A stretch of 64,000 nucleotides of DNA from Saccharobesus litoralis (GTDB taxonomy: Bacteria > Pseudomonadota > Gammaproteobacteria > Enterobacterales > Alteromonadaceae). The position numbers were made by a program, and so were the translations under genes. The first letter of the stretch is position 1. Each line of letters opens with the position of its first letter. This document shows, piece by piece, positions 35,775 to 44,218 of the stretch. The stretch covers positions 1,178,001 through 1,242,000 of the forward strand of contig NZ_CP026604.1 in NCBI RefSeq assembly GCF_003063625.1, read 5' to 3'. Under the pieces are notes generated by a model. That model had not been told where the DNA came from, did not search any database, and worked only from the letters and a program-made list of their open reading frames with translations.

Positions 35775-36773
35775 CTAAATGGGTTGATTCAACTGGTTAA
35801 TTTTTCGCACTAAATCTGGAATTAAATCTTGCTCTTGCATAGGTACGGCAAACACTTTCTTAGCTTTTGCCATGGCAATTAAGGTGCCGGTACGCTTTTG
35901 ATAGATCTCAAAGCGAATATTCAAAAAAGCGGCTGCCACAAAGTCGAGGTCATCACTCAACTCATCATCTTCTACTGACTCAATATTGCCAGCGAGATAG
36001 ACAGCTAACTCTTCACCTGCATAACAGTTGCCATAGTAATAAATTTCACGTTCTAAAATATTTAGGTGACTTAGCATGCCATCGGCAATACCCGGCTCTA
36101 TTTGATGCGCTAAAAAGTCAGCTTCGGCTAAATCCATCACTTCACTAAATTTGGCGAATATCATGGCATGACCCGGCATAGCATCACGGCCTTTAGCAAT
36201 GGAGTAAATATAAGGCTGCGAGCTAGTAAATTCGCCTATTTTATCTGCTGCTAATAAATTCGCCGCGCGCACTTTACGCGATTGGGCAATACCTGCTGGT
36301 GAGCGACGCGCCTTTACTAGCTCAGTTATTTTATCTGGGTTGGGGTTTAGTACTTGTCTTTTAGTCCCACCGCCATTTATTTCCTCAGCCACTAATAAGT
36401 TATTACCCGCCATGGTAATGAATTGCGCTGATTGCCATTGTTCTAGGTCATCAGGTACTTGACCTTCACTGGCAATCACGTAGTCAGATTCCAATAATGT
36501 GTCACCAAATTTACGCACATCAACCCCGACAGAAACCTTATCCCAAAGCTTGATAGACGGTAACAACTGCGTGAGCGGCACCTTTAAATGCGTCATAAAA
36601 TACGCCGGATACAAGGTCGTTCCATCCATTGCCTGAATATCATTTGGGGTAATCGACAATCCGCGTACCAAATGGTGTGAATGGGCGTTACCAAATAACA
36701 CCATCAATGCATATTCGTTTAAATCACCTAACCCTAAATGGCTCATGGTTAATTCAACATTTTCTACTAACAT
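35775..36773 (-). CDS. LnmK/Pnap_2097-like double-hotdog protein
   Basis: Protein of 332 residues. Its opening MSHLGLGDLNEYALMVLFGNAHSHHL resembles the M-P-H-L-x-x-x-G-L-S-E-x-x-L-L-k-x-x-G-d-x-H-W signature of the LnmK family as I recall it, and the length fits two tandem hotdog folds (about 1-150 and 165-320). LnmK of leinamycin synthesis is a bifunctional acyltransferase/decarboxylase that makes propionyl-ACP from methylmalonyl-CoA; relatives occur in many biosynthetic clusters with unknown roles. A free ACP gene follows directly, as in the LnmK/LnmL pair, but no HMG-synthase or crotonase partner is visible in this window. The start has AAAGGA 6-7 nt upstream. Activity on methylmalonyl-CoA is not shown by the sequence. 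Confidence 0.6.
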   Translation of the reverse strand: MLVENVELTMSHLGLGDLNEYALMVLFGNAHSHHLVRGLSITPNDIQAMDGTTLYPAYFMTHLKVPLTQLLPSIKLWDKVSVGVDVRKFGDTLLESDYVIASEGQVPDDLEQWQSAQFITMAGNNLLVAEEINGGGTKRQVLNPNPDKITELVKARRSPAGIAQSRKVRAANLLAADKIGEFTSSQPYIYSIAKGRDAMPGHAMIFAKFSEVMDLAEADFLAHQIEPGIADGMLSHLNILEREIYYYGNCYAGEELAVYLAGNIESVEDDELSDDLDFVAAAFLNIRFEIYQKRTGTLIAMAKAKKVFAVPMQEQDLIPDLVRKINQLNQPI

Positions 36774-36930
36774 GATTATCCTTTTCTGCCGCAGCAGATT
36801 TAACTATCCCTGAGTACTATTATCTTATTAACAATAATATTGCGTGGATTTTAGATTTAATCCAAAAAACTGCAATCACCAGCAACGACATTTTTGTCAC
36901 AACATGGTGATTTTTATAACCAGTTCACAA

Positions 36931-37683
36931 TTAACTAAATATTAGATTAGGCTCAATTTGCTGTCTAAGATCATGCAACAATGCTTGTCTGCCAGGCTCT
37001 AAATAAAAATGCCCACCAGCATACGTTTTAACACCTAAAAATTCAGTTGTTAACTCCTGCCAACAAGCCATTTGTTGTGGTTTGACAACATCGTCATCAA
37101 CACCGCAAAAGCCTTGTATTGGACACTGTAATTTGACTACTGGCGCGATATAAGTCTCGGCAATTTTAAAATCGGCTCGGAACATAGGCAGCAGCATTTG
37201 CATAAATTCAGCGTCGCGCAAGATAACCTCTGGTGTACCATTTAAACGACTAATTGCCGTGATCAGCTCGTTATCTGGCAACTGATGAATATAACAGCTT
37301 TGTGCTTTTCCCTGATGCGCAGCTCGACTAGCTGAGACAAAAAAGCATTCAGGTAAAGCTGCCGATAAGCGCTGAATTTCACTTAAAACAGCGTAAGCAA
37401 TTCTCGATCCTAGGCTATGACCAAACACAAAATAAGGCACACCTGATAACGCCAATACAACCGGCAACAACTCATTGACCATTGCCTGTATGTTGTCATA
37501 AGGAGGCTCATTAATACGCGCTGAGCGACCTGGTGGTTGAATTGCAATCACTTCAATATCTTGTGCTGACAAGCAAGACCATTGTCGATAAGCACTGGCA
37601 TTACCACCCGCATAAGGGAAGCAAATTAGCCTTGCACGCGGATTGGCCACTGAGTTGATTTTAACTAATGCTTGGCTGTTCAT
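36931..37683 (-). CDS. Type II thioesterase
   Basis: Alpha/beta-hydrolase thioesterase of 250 residues, standard TEII length. CFPYAGGNASAYRQW (21-35) is the family start motif, GHSLGS holds the nucleophile Ser90, GVDDDVV near 192-198 the acidic residue, and GGHFYLEPG near 226 the catalytic His. Such enzymes remove wrong or stalled acyl groups from carrier domains of PKS and NRPS lines. Its place in the same run as the PKS fits that editing role. No clear Shine-Dalgarno sequence precedes the ATG; the 280 bp upstream hold a MITE-like element. Confidence 0.92.
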   Translation of the reverse strand: MNSQALVKINSVANPRARLICFPYAGGNASAYRQWSCLSAQDIEVIAIQPPGRSARINEPPYDNIQAMVNELLPVVLALSGVPYFVFGHSLGSRIAYAVLSEIQRLSAALPECFFVSASRAAHQGKAQSCYIHQLPDNELITAISRLNGTPEVILRDAEFMQMLLPMFRADFKIAETYIAPVVKLQCPIQGFCGVDDDVVKPQQMACWQELTTEFLGVKTYAGGHFYLEPGRQALLHDLRQQIEPNLIFS

Positions 37684-37728
37684 TTTTTTATAATTATTAA
37701 TGTTTGATTAATTAAATAAGTGACTATT

Positions 37729-37850
37729 TGTCTTCTCGCTCAGGCCTTATGGTTCATTGTCAGCGCTTACTCGCCCCAATCACATAATAGAGCATATGCT
37801 CATGGGGTCTCGAAGCTTGACGGCTTCCCCTAAAACCTGATCGCTTTGAC
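37729..37850 (+). repeat. MITE-like element, copy 1 (short, decayed end)
   Basis: About 122 bp in the gap between the PPTase and thioesterase genes. It shares TCTTCTCGCTCAGGCCTTAT, GGTTCATTGTCAGCGCTTAC, CACATAATAGAGCATATGCT, GGGGTCTCGAAGCTTG and CCTGATCGCTTTGAC with two other copies. The outer TAG/CTA ends are lost or changed here. Confidence 0.8.
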
Positions 37851-37963
37851 AACAGCTGACCGGCGAACCACTTAACTAATAGATGCGCCACCATACATAA
37901 ATAACTCAACTAGTTAACCACAAAAGTAAGTGGTCAGAGCTGTGAACAGTATATTAGCGTTAA

Positions 37964-38779
37964 CTAATTCACTGTTTTTAGCCAAATTGGCTTAGTAACC
38001 GCTCTTTTCCGTGTTAACGATTGATATTCATAAAAGTTAACAGCCTCAATTGCACCATCATATTTAATGGCTAACGACAGCTGATAATTAGCTGCAAACT
38101 CAAAATTGTAAAAATGATACAAATTCGCCTCTACCCCGAGACTGCTGGATGCTTTGAACTGTATTTTTTCTGATTCCAAAATAAAGCGAAACTTATCTAG
38201 GTTAATCGACAGCCCTTTACCTTCTGCTTTGATAAATGACTCTTTCAATGTCCACAAACGATAAAACTCTGTGATTTTCTGTGGCTGAGGCCATTGTTCT
38301 AAATATTTCGCTTCTTGCTTAGTAAAAAAACGGGGCGCTAGTAAAGTCAAATCGCGACTGGATTGCTCTTTCTCTATATCAACACCCAACTCTAATGTGA
38401 CGTCTTGCTGAGGAAAGCAACAAATAGCACAAACAATATAATCGCCAGCATGAGAAATATTAAAAACTAGCTGGTCGCGGGTTTGATTATCAACTAAGGG
38501 TTTACCCCAGCGATTTTGCGTAAATTGCCACTCTTTTGGCGTAATTTCAGGTGCTACATCACTTAACAATAATCGAATGAATATGCGCGTTAACAGATAA
38601 CGCGTTTGATCTTTGGCAAAATGAAAGCGCTTAGCTTTACTTACTTCATCTACTGTTACAACGTCACCAAACGAGGTGAGCAATTCATCAAAATAAAAAT
38701 CTGACGTATTAATATAGCTTAGCGCTATTATGGGTTTATCCATGTTCTGGTTTTGTAATCCTTGTTGTTTTGTATTCAT
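37964..38779 (-). CDS. 4'-phosphopantetheinyl transferase, Sfp type
   Basis: Protein of 271 residues that moves 4'-phosphopantetheine from CoA to carrier-domain serines. GVDIE (132-136) and WTLKESFIKAEGKG (176-189) carry the Mg2+- and CoA-binding acids and lysines (Asp134, Glu136, Glu180, Lys184); FNISHAGDY is the upstream motif. The first ATG is kept because AAGG lies 7 nt before it. The broad-range Sfp type is what a locus with eight or more carrier domains needs. It is the right-most gene of the biosynthetic run; the next gene to the right is a secreted polysaccharide enzyme. Confidence 0.93.
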   Translation of the reverse strand: MNTKQQGLQNQNMDKPIIALSYINTSDFYFDELLTSFGDVVTVDEVSKAKRFHFAKDQTRYLLTRIFIRLLLSDVAPEITPKEWQFTQNRWGKPLVDNQTRDQLVFNISHAGDYIVCAICCFPQQDVTLELGVDIEKEQSSRDLTLLAPRFFTKQEAKYLEQWPQPQKITEFYRLWTLKESFIKAEGKGLSINLDKFRFILESEKIQFKASSSLGVEANLYHFYNFEFAANYQLSLAIKYDGAIEAVNFYEYQSLTRKRAVTKPIWLKTVN

Positions 38780-39130
38780 GACTCGACCTTGGCCATTTAA
38801 TCCATCATCGTTAAAAATAAGTATGTCAACAATGCCGACATACTTTAACGCAACAGGAATATACAGTAAGAATTACAAGGGGATTAACAAAAATATTGCT
38901 AACGTTTTAAATGTGAGGGGTAATGCACAAATTGAAATTCATGCTTAATTAAACACGAATATTCCATAATTTGTGCACAATCTTCATGTTTGTATAATAT
39001 TTGAAAATATTTCGCGTAATTTTACCGCGTTATCGATTTATGTGGCTTTTAGCGACTCATTTCATGTCGGAAAAGTAGGTGGCGGTTTATATAACACTAA
39101 ACCACCACCAAGCTGTTACTGCGTAAACAG
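38780..39130. other. 351-bp gap at the right border of the biosynthetic locus
   Basis: No gene is seen. It is AT-rich, holds the likely promoter side of the PPTase gene, and near its right end a strong hairpin (listed separately) that closes the GH86 gene. It marks the border between the PKS/NRPS locus and the polysaccharide region. Confidence 0.5.
39078..39109 (-). terminator. Hairpin after GH86 gene
   Basis: GGTGGCGGTTTA and TAAACCACCACC form a 12-bp stem with one mismatch (G-U capable) and an 8-nt loop, 21 bp after the GH86 stop. On the minus strand it is followed by TACTTTTCC, a weak U-run. It fits an intrinsic terminator. Confidence 0.65.
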
Positions 39131-42100
39131 CTACTTATTTTTCGCTACTATACTTTGTAAAAGACCTTTTTCTTGTCCCGAAATATCGCCTTGCTTTTTA
39201 AGGCTATTCAAAGCATGAGAAAGACAACTGTTATATTGACCACTATTTTTAGCATTTGCTAGACATTCAGTATCAGCCATCGAAATTTGAACAGCTAAAG
39301 GCACACCATTAGCATTAACACGATTAACAATACCTGAGTCAGCGCCGCTAATAAAAACATTGCCAGAAACTAAGCCTAAATGATGATCTAAAGCATCTTC
39401 CACACCGTCGTTATCATCATCATTATCGGCATTATCGCCAGTGCCATCACTGTCGAAGTCAGCTGATTCTGAGGCATCTAGTGGGAACAAGTCTTCACTG
39501 TCAATAACATTGTCATTATCGTCATCGTTGTCGGCATTGTTGCCAATACCGTCGGCATCAGTATCTATTGTTTCTGTTGCATCTAATGGGAATGCATCTA
39601 ATACATCAGCAACACCGTCGTTGTCATCGTCAGCATCAGCGTTATTGCCTAAACCGTCACCGTCAGTATCTAGCCACTCGTTTTTATCTAGCGGGAAGGC
39701 ATCCATTAAGTCGCCGACGTTGTCGCCATCGTCGTCTAAATCAGCATTATTCCCTACACCATCGCCATCAGTATCGATTGACTCAGTTGCGTCTAACGGG
39801 AATGCATCTGCGCTATCAAGAACTTGGTCGTTGTCATCGTCATTATCTGCATTGTTGCCAATACCATCGCCATCAGTGTCTAACCACTCTATGGCGTTAA
39901 ATGGGAAAGCATCTAACGCATCAATAACACCGTCATTATCGTCATCGTTATCAACCACATCAGCTTCACCATCGCCGTCAAAATCAGCAATAATAGTAAC
40001 TGGGGCTACACCACCAATTCGTTGGGTAGTACCATCAGTTGAATCAAATAATGCGTATAGGAAGTAGAAATGACCTTCTGGTAATTGATCACTAGGCAAT
40101 AACCCTGTTAGAGGAATAGTCACGGTTGAAACACCTGTTTGCACACCAATTACACTAGTGTCTTCTACCTTAACATCACGCACGACTGTCCAATTTGCGC
40201 GCATTTCTCGAAGGAAATAACGAATACCATTTTTACTAGCGGCAACAGTTTGACCTGCACCCGCTTCAAAATTGGTGGTTACAGTAATACTGCTATTTTG
40301 GGTAAAAGGTGTGTAGTAGTAACTCGCATCATCTAAGGTTAATGACGGCTCAACTAACTCGCCCTCTATTGTTATTGGGAATACACTTAGTGTTTTGGCT
40401 TGTCCGTTTGTATCAACATAACGCACAAATAAGTAGTAAAAGTGCCCGTCTGCTAACAACGCAGTTGGTGTAACACTAGACAGTGGAATGCTTACGCTTG
40501 AAGTACCACTTTGCTGACCAATCGCACTTGCATCATCAACTATTACGTCTTTTTCTACTGTCCAGTTTGGACGTAGTTCACGTAAGAAATAACGAATACC
40601 ACCAACTTCATCGCTAATTTTAGCACCTGTACCCGCTTCATAATGGGTGGTTACATCTAATGTTTCGCCAATTTGATAGGCTGTCGTTTTGTACTTTGCT
40701 ACGTCATCAAACGTAAATTCAGGCTCAACAATTGGGGCTGCGGTAATGTTAATGCCGCGTACGCCTGTTGTTTTCGTCACACCATCAGTAGAAGTAAACT
40801 TAACAAATAGATAGTAGAAGTTGCCCTCTTCTAAATCCGCTGTCGCCGTGACGCCATCCAGTGGAATATTAACAGTTGAGGTACCGCGTTGCTGGGTGAC
40901 TACCGTTTTATCTGTGACCACAACATCTTTCACCACAGACCAGTTTGAGCGTAATTCACGCAAGTAATAGATAACACCGGCATTGTTCACGCCTTGATCG
41001 GTACCCGCCTCATATTGAGTACTGACTTGCATCGACGTACCCGATTGATATTCGGAATTACGGTAAGTATTAACATCGTCAAACTTAATAGACGCTGCGA
41101 CAGGCTCTTCAACTGTAATCACGCTTTGTGCAGTAAAGTTACCTTCTTCAGTAGTCACAGTGATGTAAGCTGTACCTTGACCCACAGCCGTGACTAAACC
41201 TTCCGGCGTGACGGTAGCAATAGCAGTGTCGCTAGAGCTAAACGTATAGTTACCATTAGTCGCATAAAACGGGCTAACCGATGCGGTTAAGCCAACGGTT
41301 TTACCCACAGTTAATAACGCCTGCTGCGGAGCCACAAACGCGCCTGAAACCGTAGCATTTTTGTTACGAACATCGGCACTGAAATTTAGCACTTCCAACG
41401 TCACACTGGTTACGAAGCCACCTGTATCACCAAAGGTTACGCTAATGTTGTTATCTTCTTGCAATAAGTCGTATGGTACAGCTAATTCAGTCATACCAAA
41501 GTACTGATCCCGAGCACGTTGGTCATCACCAATATACTCAAATGGCACATCGATTTGCGTACCATTTACAGTAACAACCGGCTGCTTAGATAGCTCATGG
41601 TTGCGGCCAAAACTTAAACGTAATGTCGCATCACCATATTGACCCAGAGCCACGTTATCAATCGCGAAAGTATTGGCTTGATTAGCCGTGATCGGCTGAT
41701 GATAGCTGCTGGCGTAGTATTTAGTTTCATCCGCAGTTTGATTAATTTGAATATCACGATCAAAGGTATATTCAATAATCGCAGTCGCTTCTGAGCCTAA
41801 ATCAAATGCAGAAGGCGCTGATACTTGATTAGTTTCAGTTAAAACAGGCGTGTTAAAAGCCGATGCATGTAAGTGCTTAATATTAACCGACTGCACTTGC
41901 GCATCTTGCTGGCCAAAGGTGTTTAAATAAACCTTTTCTTCACCCGGCTTAAGATTAGAAACAATAACGTAAACTTTGTTTTGATCGACATAGGTATCAA
42001 GCAACACATCTGGGTTGCTAGAACGCGTTTCAACCCGCGTGCCTTTTACATTTGCCCATAACTCGTAGAATTTAACCAGATCGGTAAATACCCACTCGTC

Positions 42101-43315
42101 GCCGGTTTTGCCTTCTTCTTCCTTAACTTGACGCACAACTCGCGTGCCATAGGCAAAACCTTCGGCATTGGTTCCCCATAAGGCTTTATCAACAATAAAC
42201 GGGATCGATTTAAGAATTTGATCCGGCATTTCAAGGTATTGCATCGTCATGGCATTAATGGTTTTTAAATCGTGCCAATCTCGCTCTGGGCTCCAGCCTT
42301 TGTTCTCTAACGTGTGGTCGCGACCGCCATACTCAGAGATCAAGAAAGGTTTAACTTCACCTAAAGTTAATTTGCTGTACTGCTGGATCATATCCATAGT
42401 GGCCTCCATACGGCCACCTTTATAGTTTTGCGGGCCTACGTAACCACCAGCAGTTTTGCTCCATATTTGGTTAAAATCGTAGAAATGCAGTGAAAAGTAG
42501 TCCATATGTTGACCACTGGTATCGATAAACAATTTCATGCGTTCATCCCAGCGGGCAAAATTTCTTTCATCAAAAATAGGGAAAGCTGTGGTATAGCCAC
42601 CAATCAAGGTTGTATCGTTAACACTACGAATACCTTCAGCCACTTCGTTGTGGAACTCAAACACTTCCAATGGACTACCGTGATCTGATGCGGTAACCAA
42701 TTCATACAGAGGCTCGTTTAATACTTCAATAAAGCGTGGACGCGGATGCCCCTGTGTGGCGTCTTCACCATCATTACGGTAAAACTCGTTTAAAAAGTGA
42801 CCCATGAATTCACCGCTAGCTTGGCCGCTAGCCACTTGCCAAGGTTCACCGCCACAGCAAGGCTTAGTGATATGGTCGTACCAAAACGCACTTAATTGGC
42901 CACCGATCATCACATCCGCTTTGTCATCAAATGCGTGGCGAGAGGTGGCAGCGCCATATTTATTACGGTTGGTTTGACCGCGCGCAGCAATATCGACTGG
43001 ATCAGCATAACCGGCACGGGTTGGATCTTGCTTAACTTGGTTCATGTGCCAAACCATAGAGCCGTTATCACGCCCCATGTAAACATCCAAGTCATTGGCT
43101 AAATATTCCAACTTATCTTCAATGTCGTCCCAATAACGCGAGTCAGTGGTTGAATGCAACGTAATGTACTTACGGCGATCAAATTGTGAAACGCCTGACA
43201 CACTGTGCTTAACATTAAGGTTTATCTCGGTTTCGGTCTGCGCGTTAACCAACGCACTTGGCGCAGCCATTAACGCAGACGTTGCAAACCAAGTTGCCAG
43301 CCTTGTTTTGGTCAT
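39131..43315 (-). CDS. Secreted GH86 beta-agarase/porphyranase with repeats and TSP3 tail
   Basis: Exported enzyme of 1394 residues. Residues 1-26 form a signal peptide (ALVNAQ). The GH86-type catalytic part spans about 30-640: RRKYITLHST at 48-57, EVLNEPLYE with the probable acid/base Glu201, HFYDFNQIW, and FLISEYGGRDH with the probable nucleophile Glu328. The family cleaves beta-1,4 bonds of agarose or porphyran; which one cannot be told here. Then come a Big_2-like Ig domain (about 656-738), three homologous repeats of about 120 residues that I do not recognise (YYLRELRxNW, IPLxGV, FYYLFV), six TSP3-like calcium-binding repeats (about 1112-1310), and a tail of about 80 residues with two Cys. 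The start has AAAGG 9 nt upstream. It is far longer than the usual GH86 enzyme because of the C-terminal modules. Confidence 0.85.
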   Translation of the reverse strand: MTKTRLATWFATSALMAAPSALVNAQTETEINLNVKHSVSGVSQFDRRKYITLHSTTDSRYWDDIEDKLEYLANDLDVYMGRDNGSMVWHMNQVKQDPTRAGYADPVDIAARGQTNRNKYGAATSRHAFDDKADVMIGGQLSAFWYDHITKPCCGGEPWQVASGQASGEFMGHFLNEFYRNDGEDATQGHPRPRFIEVLNEPLYELVTASDHGSPLEVFEFHNEVAEGIRSVNDTTLIGGYTTAFPIFDERNFARWDERMKLFIDTSGQHMDYFSLHFYDFNQIWSKTAGGYVGPQNYKGGRMEATMDMIQQYSKLTLGEVKPFLISEYGGRDHTLENKGWSPERDWHDLKTINAMTMQYLEMPDQILKSIPFIVDKALWGTNAEGFAYGTRVVRQVKEEEGKTGDEWVFTDLVKFYELWANVKGTRVETRSSNPDVLLDTYVDQNKVYVIVSNLKPGEEKVYLNTFGQQDAQVQSVNIKHLHASAFNTPVLTETNQVSAPSAFDLGSEATAIIEYTFDRDIQINQTADETKYYASSYHQPITANQANTFAIDNVALGQYGDATLRLSFGRNHELSKQPVVTVNGTQIDVPFEYIGDDQRARDQYFGMTELAVPYDLLQEDNNISVTFGDTGGFVTSVTLEVLNFSADVRNKNATVSGAFVAPQQALLTVGKTVGLTASVSPFYATNGNYTFSSSDTAIATVTPEGLVTAVGQGTAYITVTTEEGNFTAQSVITVEEPVAASIKFDDVNTYRNSEYQSGTSMQVSTQYEAGTDQGVNNAGVIYYLRELRSNWSVVKDVVVTDKTVVTQQRGTSTVNIPLDGVTATADLEEGNFYYLFVKFTSTDGVTKTTGVRGINITAAPIVEPEFTFDDVAKYKTTAYQIGETLDVTTHYEAGTGAKISDEVGGIRYFLRELRPNWTVEKDVIVDDASAIGQQSGTSSVSIPLSSVTPTALLADGHFYYLFVRYVDTNGQAKTLSVFPITIEGELVEPSLTLDDASYYYTPFTQNSSITVTTNFEAGAGQTVAASKNGIRYFLREMRANWTVVRDVKVEDTSVIGVQTGVSTVTIPLTGLLPSDQLPEGHFYFLYALFDSTDGTTQRIGGVAPVTIIADFDGDGEADVVDNDDDNDGVIDALDAFPFNAIEWLDTDGDGIGNNADNDDDNDQVLDSADAFPLDATESIDTDGDGVGNNADLDDDGDNVGDLMDAFPLDKNEWLDTDGDGLGNNADADDDNDGVADVLDAFPLDATETIDTDADGIGNNADNDDDNDNVIDSEDLFPLDASESADFDSDGTGDNADNDDDNDGVEDALDHHLGLVSGNVFISGADSGIVNRVNANGVPLAVQISMADTECLANAKNSGQYNSCLSHALNSLKKQGDISGQEKGLLQSIVAKNK
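39390..39970 (-). repeat. Tandem TSP3-coding repeats (about 105-bp period)
   Basis: Six in-frame units of about 35 codons encode D-T-D-G-D-G-x-G-N-N-A-D-N-D-D-D-N-D followed by xxDAFPLDAxE. The DNA keeps the period, so recombination could change the copy number. Such Asp-rich repeats bind calcium and often lie near the surface-anchoring end of marine polysaccharidases. Confidence 0.85.
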
Positions 43316-43361
43316 TGTTGATTACCTTTATCGTTGTTTATACGTGTACAAAGTTTATATT

Positions 43362-43373
43362 TTGTAAATACAA
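43362..43373. promoter_or_regulatory. Possible operator upstream of GH86 gene
   Basis: TTGTAAATACAA is a perfect 5-bp-arm palindrome about 50 bp before the GH86 start. A related TACGTGTACAAAG lies some 20 bp closer. LacI-type operators are often like this, but the base composition is AT-rich and the match may be chance. Confidence 0.3.
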
Positions 43374-43485
43374 CTTTGATAATTGTTAACAATATATCAC
43401 TATTAATCTACAAATCAATAAAGATGGAGCAAATAACATCATTTAATATCAATCATATTGAAGCATGGTGGAACGCAAAGGTTTG

Positions 43486-43641
43486 GTTTGCAGGCTTTGC
43501 AAGGCATAAATGCCCGCCCACTAAAAGTTTGTTGGGAACTGAACTCTGATGTCTTAATTTTTGAATAGAAAAGCTTGCAGGCTCTGCAAGCATAAATGCT
43601 CACCCACAAAAAACTTGATGGGAGCTAAACTCTGTTGTCTT
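43486..43641. repeat. REP-like repeat, copies 2 and 3 in direct orientation
   Basis: Two units of about 70 bp (43486-43556 and 43572-43641) share TTTGCAGGCT or CTTGCAGGCT, the GCATAAATGC core, CCCACAAAA-like tract, and a 3' part (GGGAxCTxAACTCTGxTGTCTT) that the other two copies lack. Together they form a direct duplication with a period of 86 bp. Confidence 0.75.
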
Positions 43642-43800
43642 ATCTTTTGGGACAAAAAGAAGAAGAGTAATACTAGATAGAAACTTAAGCGAGCAGAAAA
43701 GTGACAAGATTAAAAGAAATTAGCAGCTTGAATCTTGCCAATTCAAGCCACTTATTTTTACGCAGATACTCAGTAACGCACTTTTTGGCGTTATTGGCGG

Positions 43801-44061
43801 TTAGCTTTTCTTATGCTTACCCGCTTTCAATTTATGCTTGTTCGGCACAGCTACCAAAAATTCCGGTAACTTACGGCATGTTGCGTCCAACTCATCACCG
43901 CGTCGCGTAGTAAATGAAACTTCTTGCCCTTCTGCTTTACCTTTGCAAGCTTCAATCGCTTCCGGTGGCGGGCCAAATTTACGCTTCTTTTGTGGTTCAG
44001 CCATAGATGAAACAGATAAACACAACCCGCAAGCAATTAACAACCAACACACTTTTTTCAT
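43801..44061 (-). CDS. Small exported basic protein, function unknown
   Basis: Protein of 86 residues. MKKVCWLLIACGLCLSVSSMA is a signal peptide; the mature part has GPPPEAIEACKGKAEG, SFTTRRGDELDATCRK and a lysine-rich end (KHKLKAGKHKKS). Two cysteines in the mature part could form a disulphide. I chose the ATG at 44061, with AAAGG just upstream, over a TTG seven codons earlier. Short proteins with this plan recur in Alteromonadales, to my recollection, but I know no function. It lies downstream of the AraC regulator gene on the same strand, 157 bp away, so it may have its own promoter. Confidence 0.7.
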   Translation of the reverse strand: MKKVCWLLIACGLCLSVSSMAEPQKKRKFGPPPEAIEACKGKAEGQEVSFTTRRGDELDATCRKLPEFLVAVPNKHKLKAGKHKKS

Positions 44062-44218
44062 AATACCTTTCCTACTCTCCAATCTAATGTCGAACCTAGA
44101 CTAAATCTGAAATAAGCAGGAAATGTGCAGCTAACGTGAAACTATTGTAAAGAGTGGTTTGTGCTTAATGGTTGCCCATGCAATAAAAGCCACCAAGCAC
44201 ATCAAATTGTTCCGGCAA

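Larger units (their letters stand above)
43316..43800. other. 485-bp gap upstream of GH86 gene
   Basis: No gene is seen. The left 120 bp are AT-rich and should hold the GH86 promoter. The middle holds two direct copies of the REP-like repeat. The right part (43650-43800) is the region downstream of the small exported protein gene; I see nothing certain there. Confidence 0.5.

Noticed and set aside
39441-40067. 208-residue serine-rich plus-strand frame
   Set aside because: It is the antisense reading of the Asp-rich TSP3 repeats of the GH86 enzyme.
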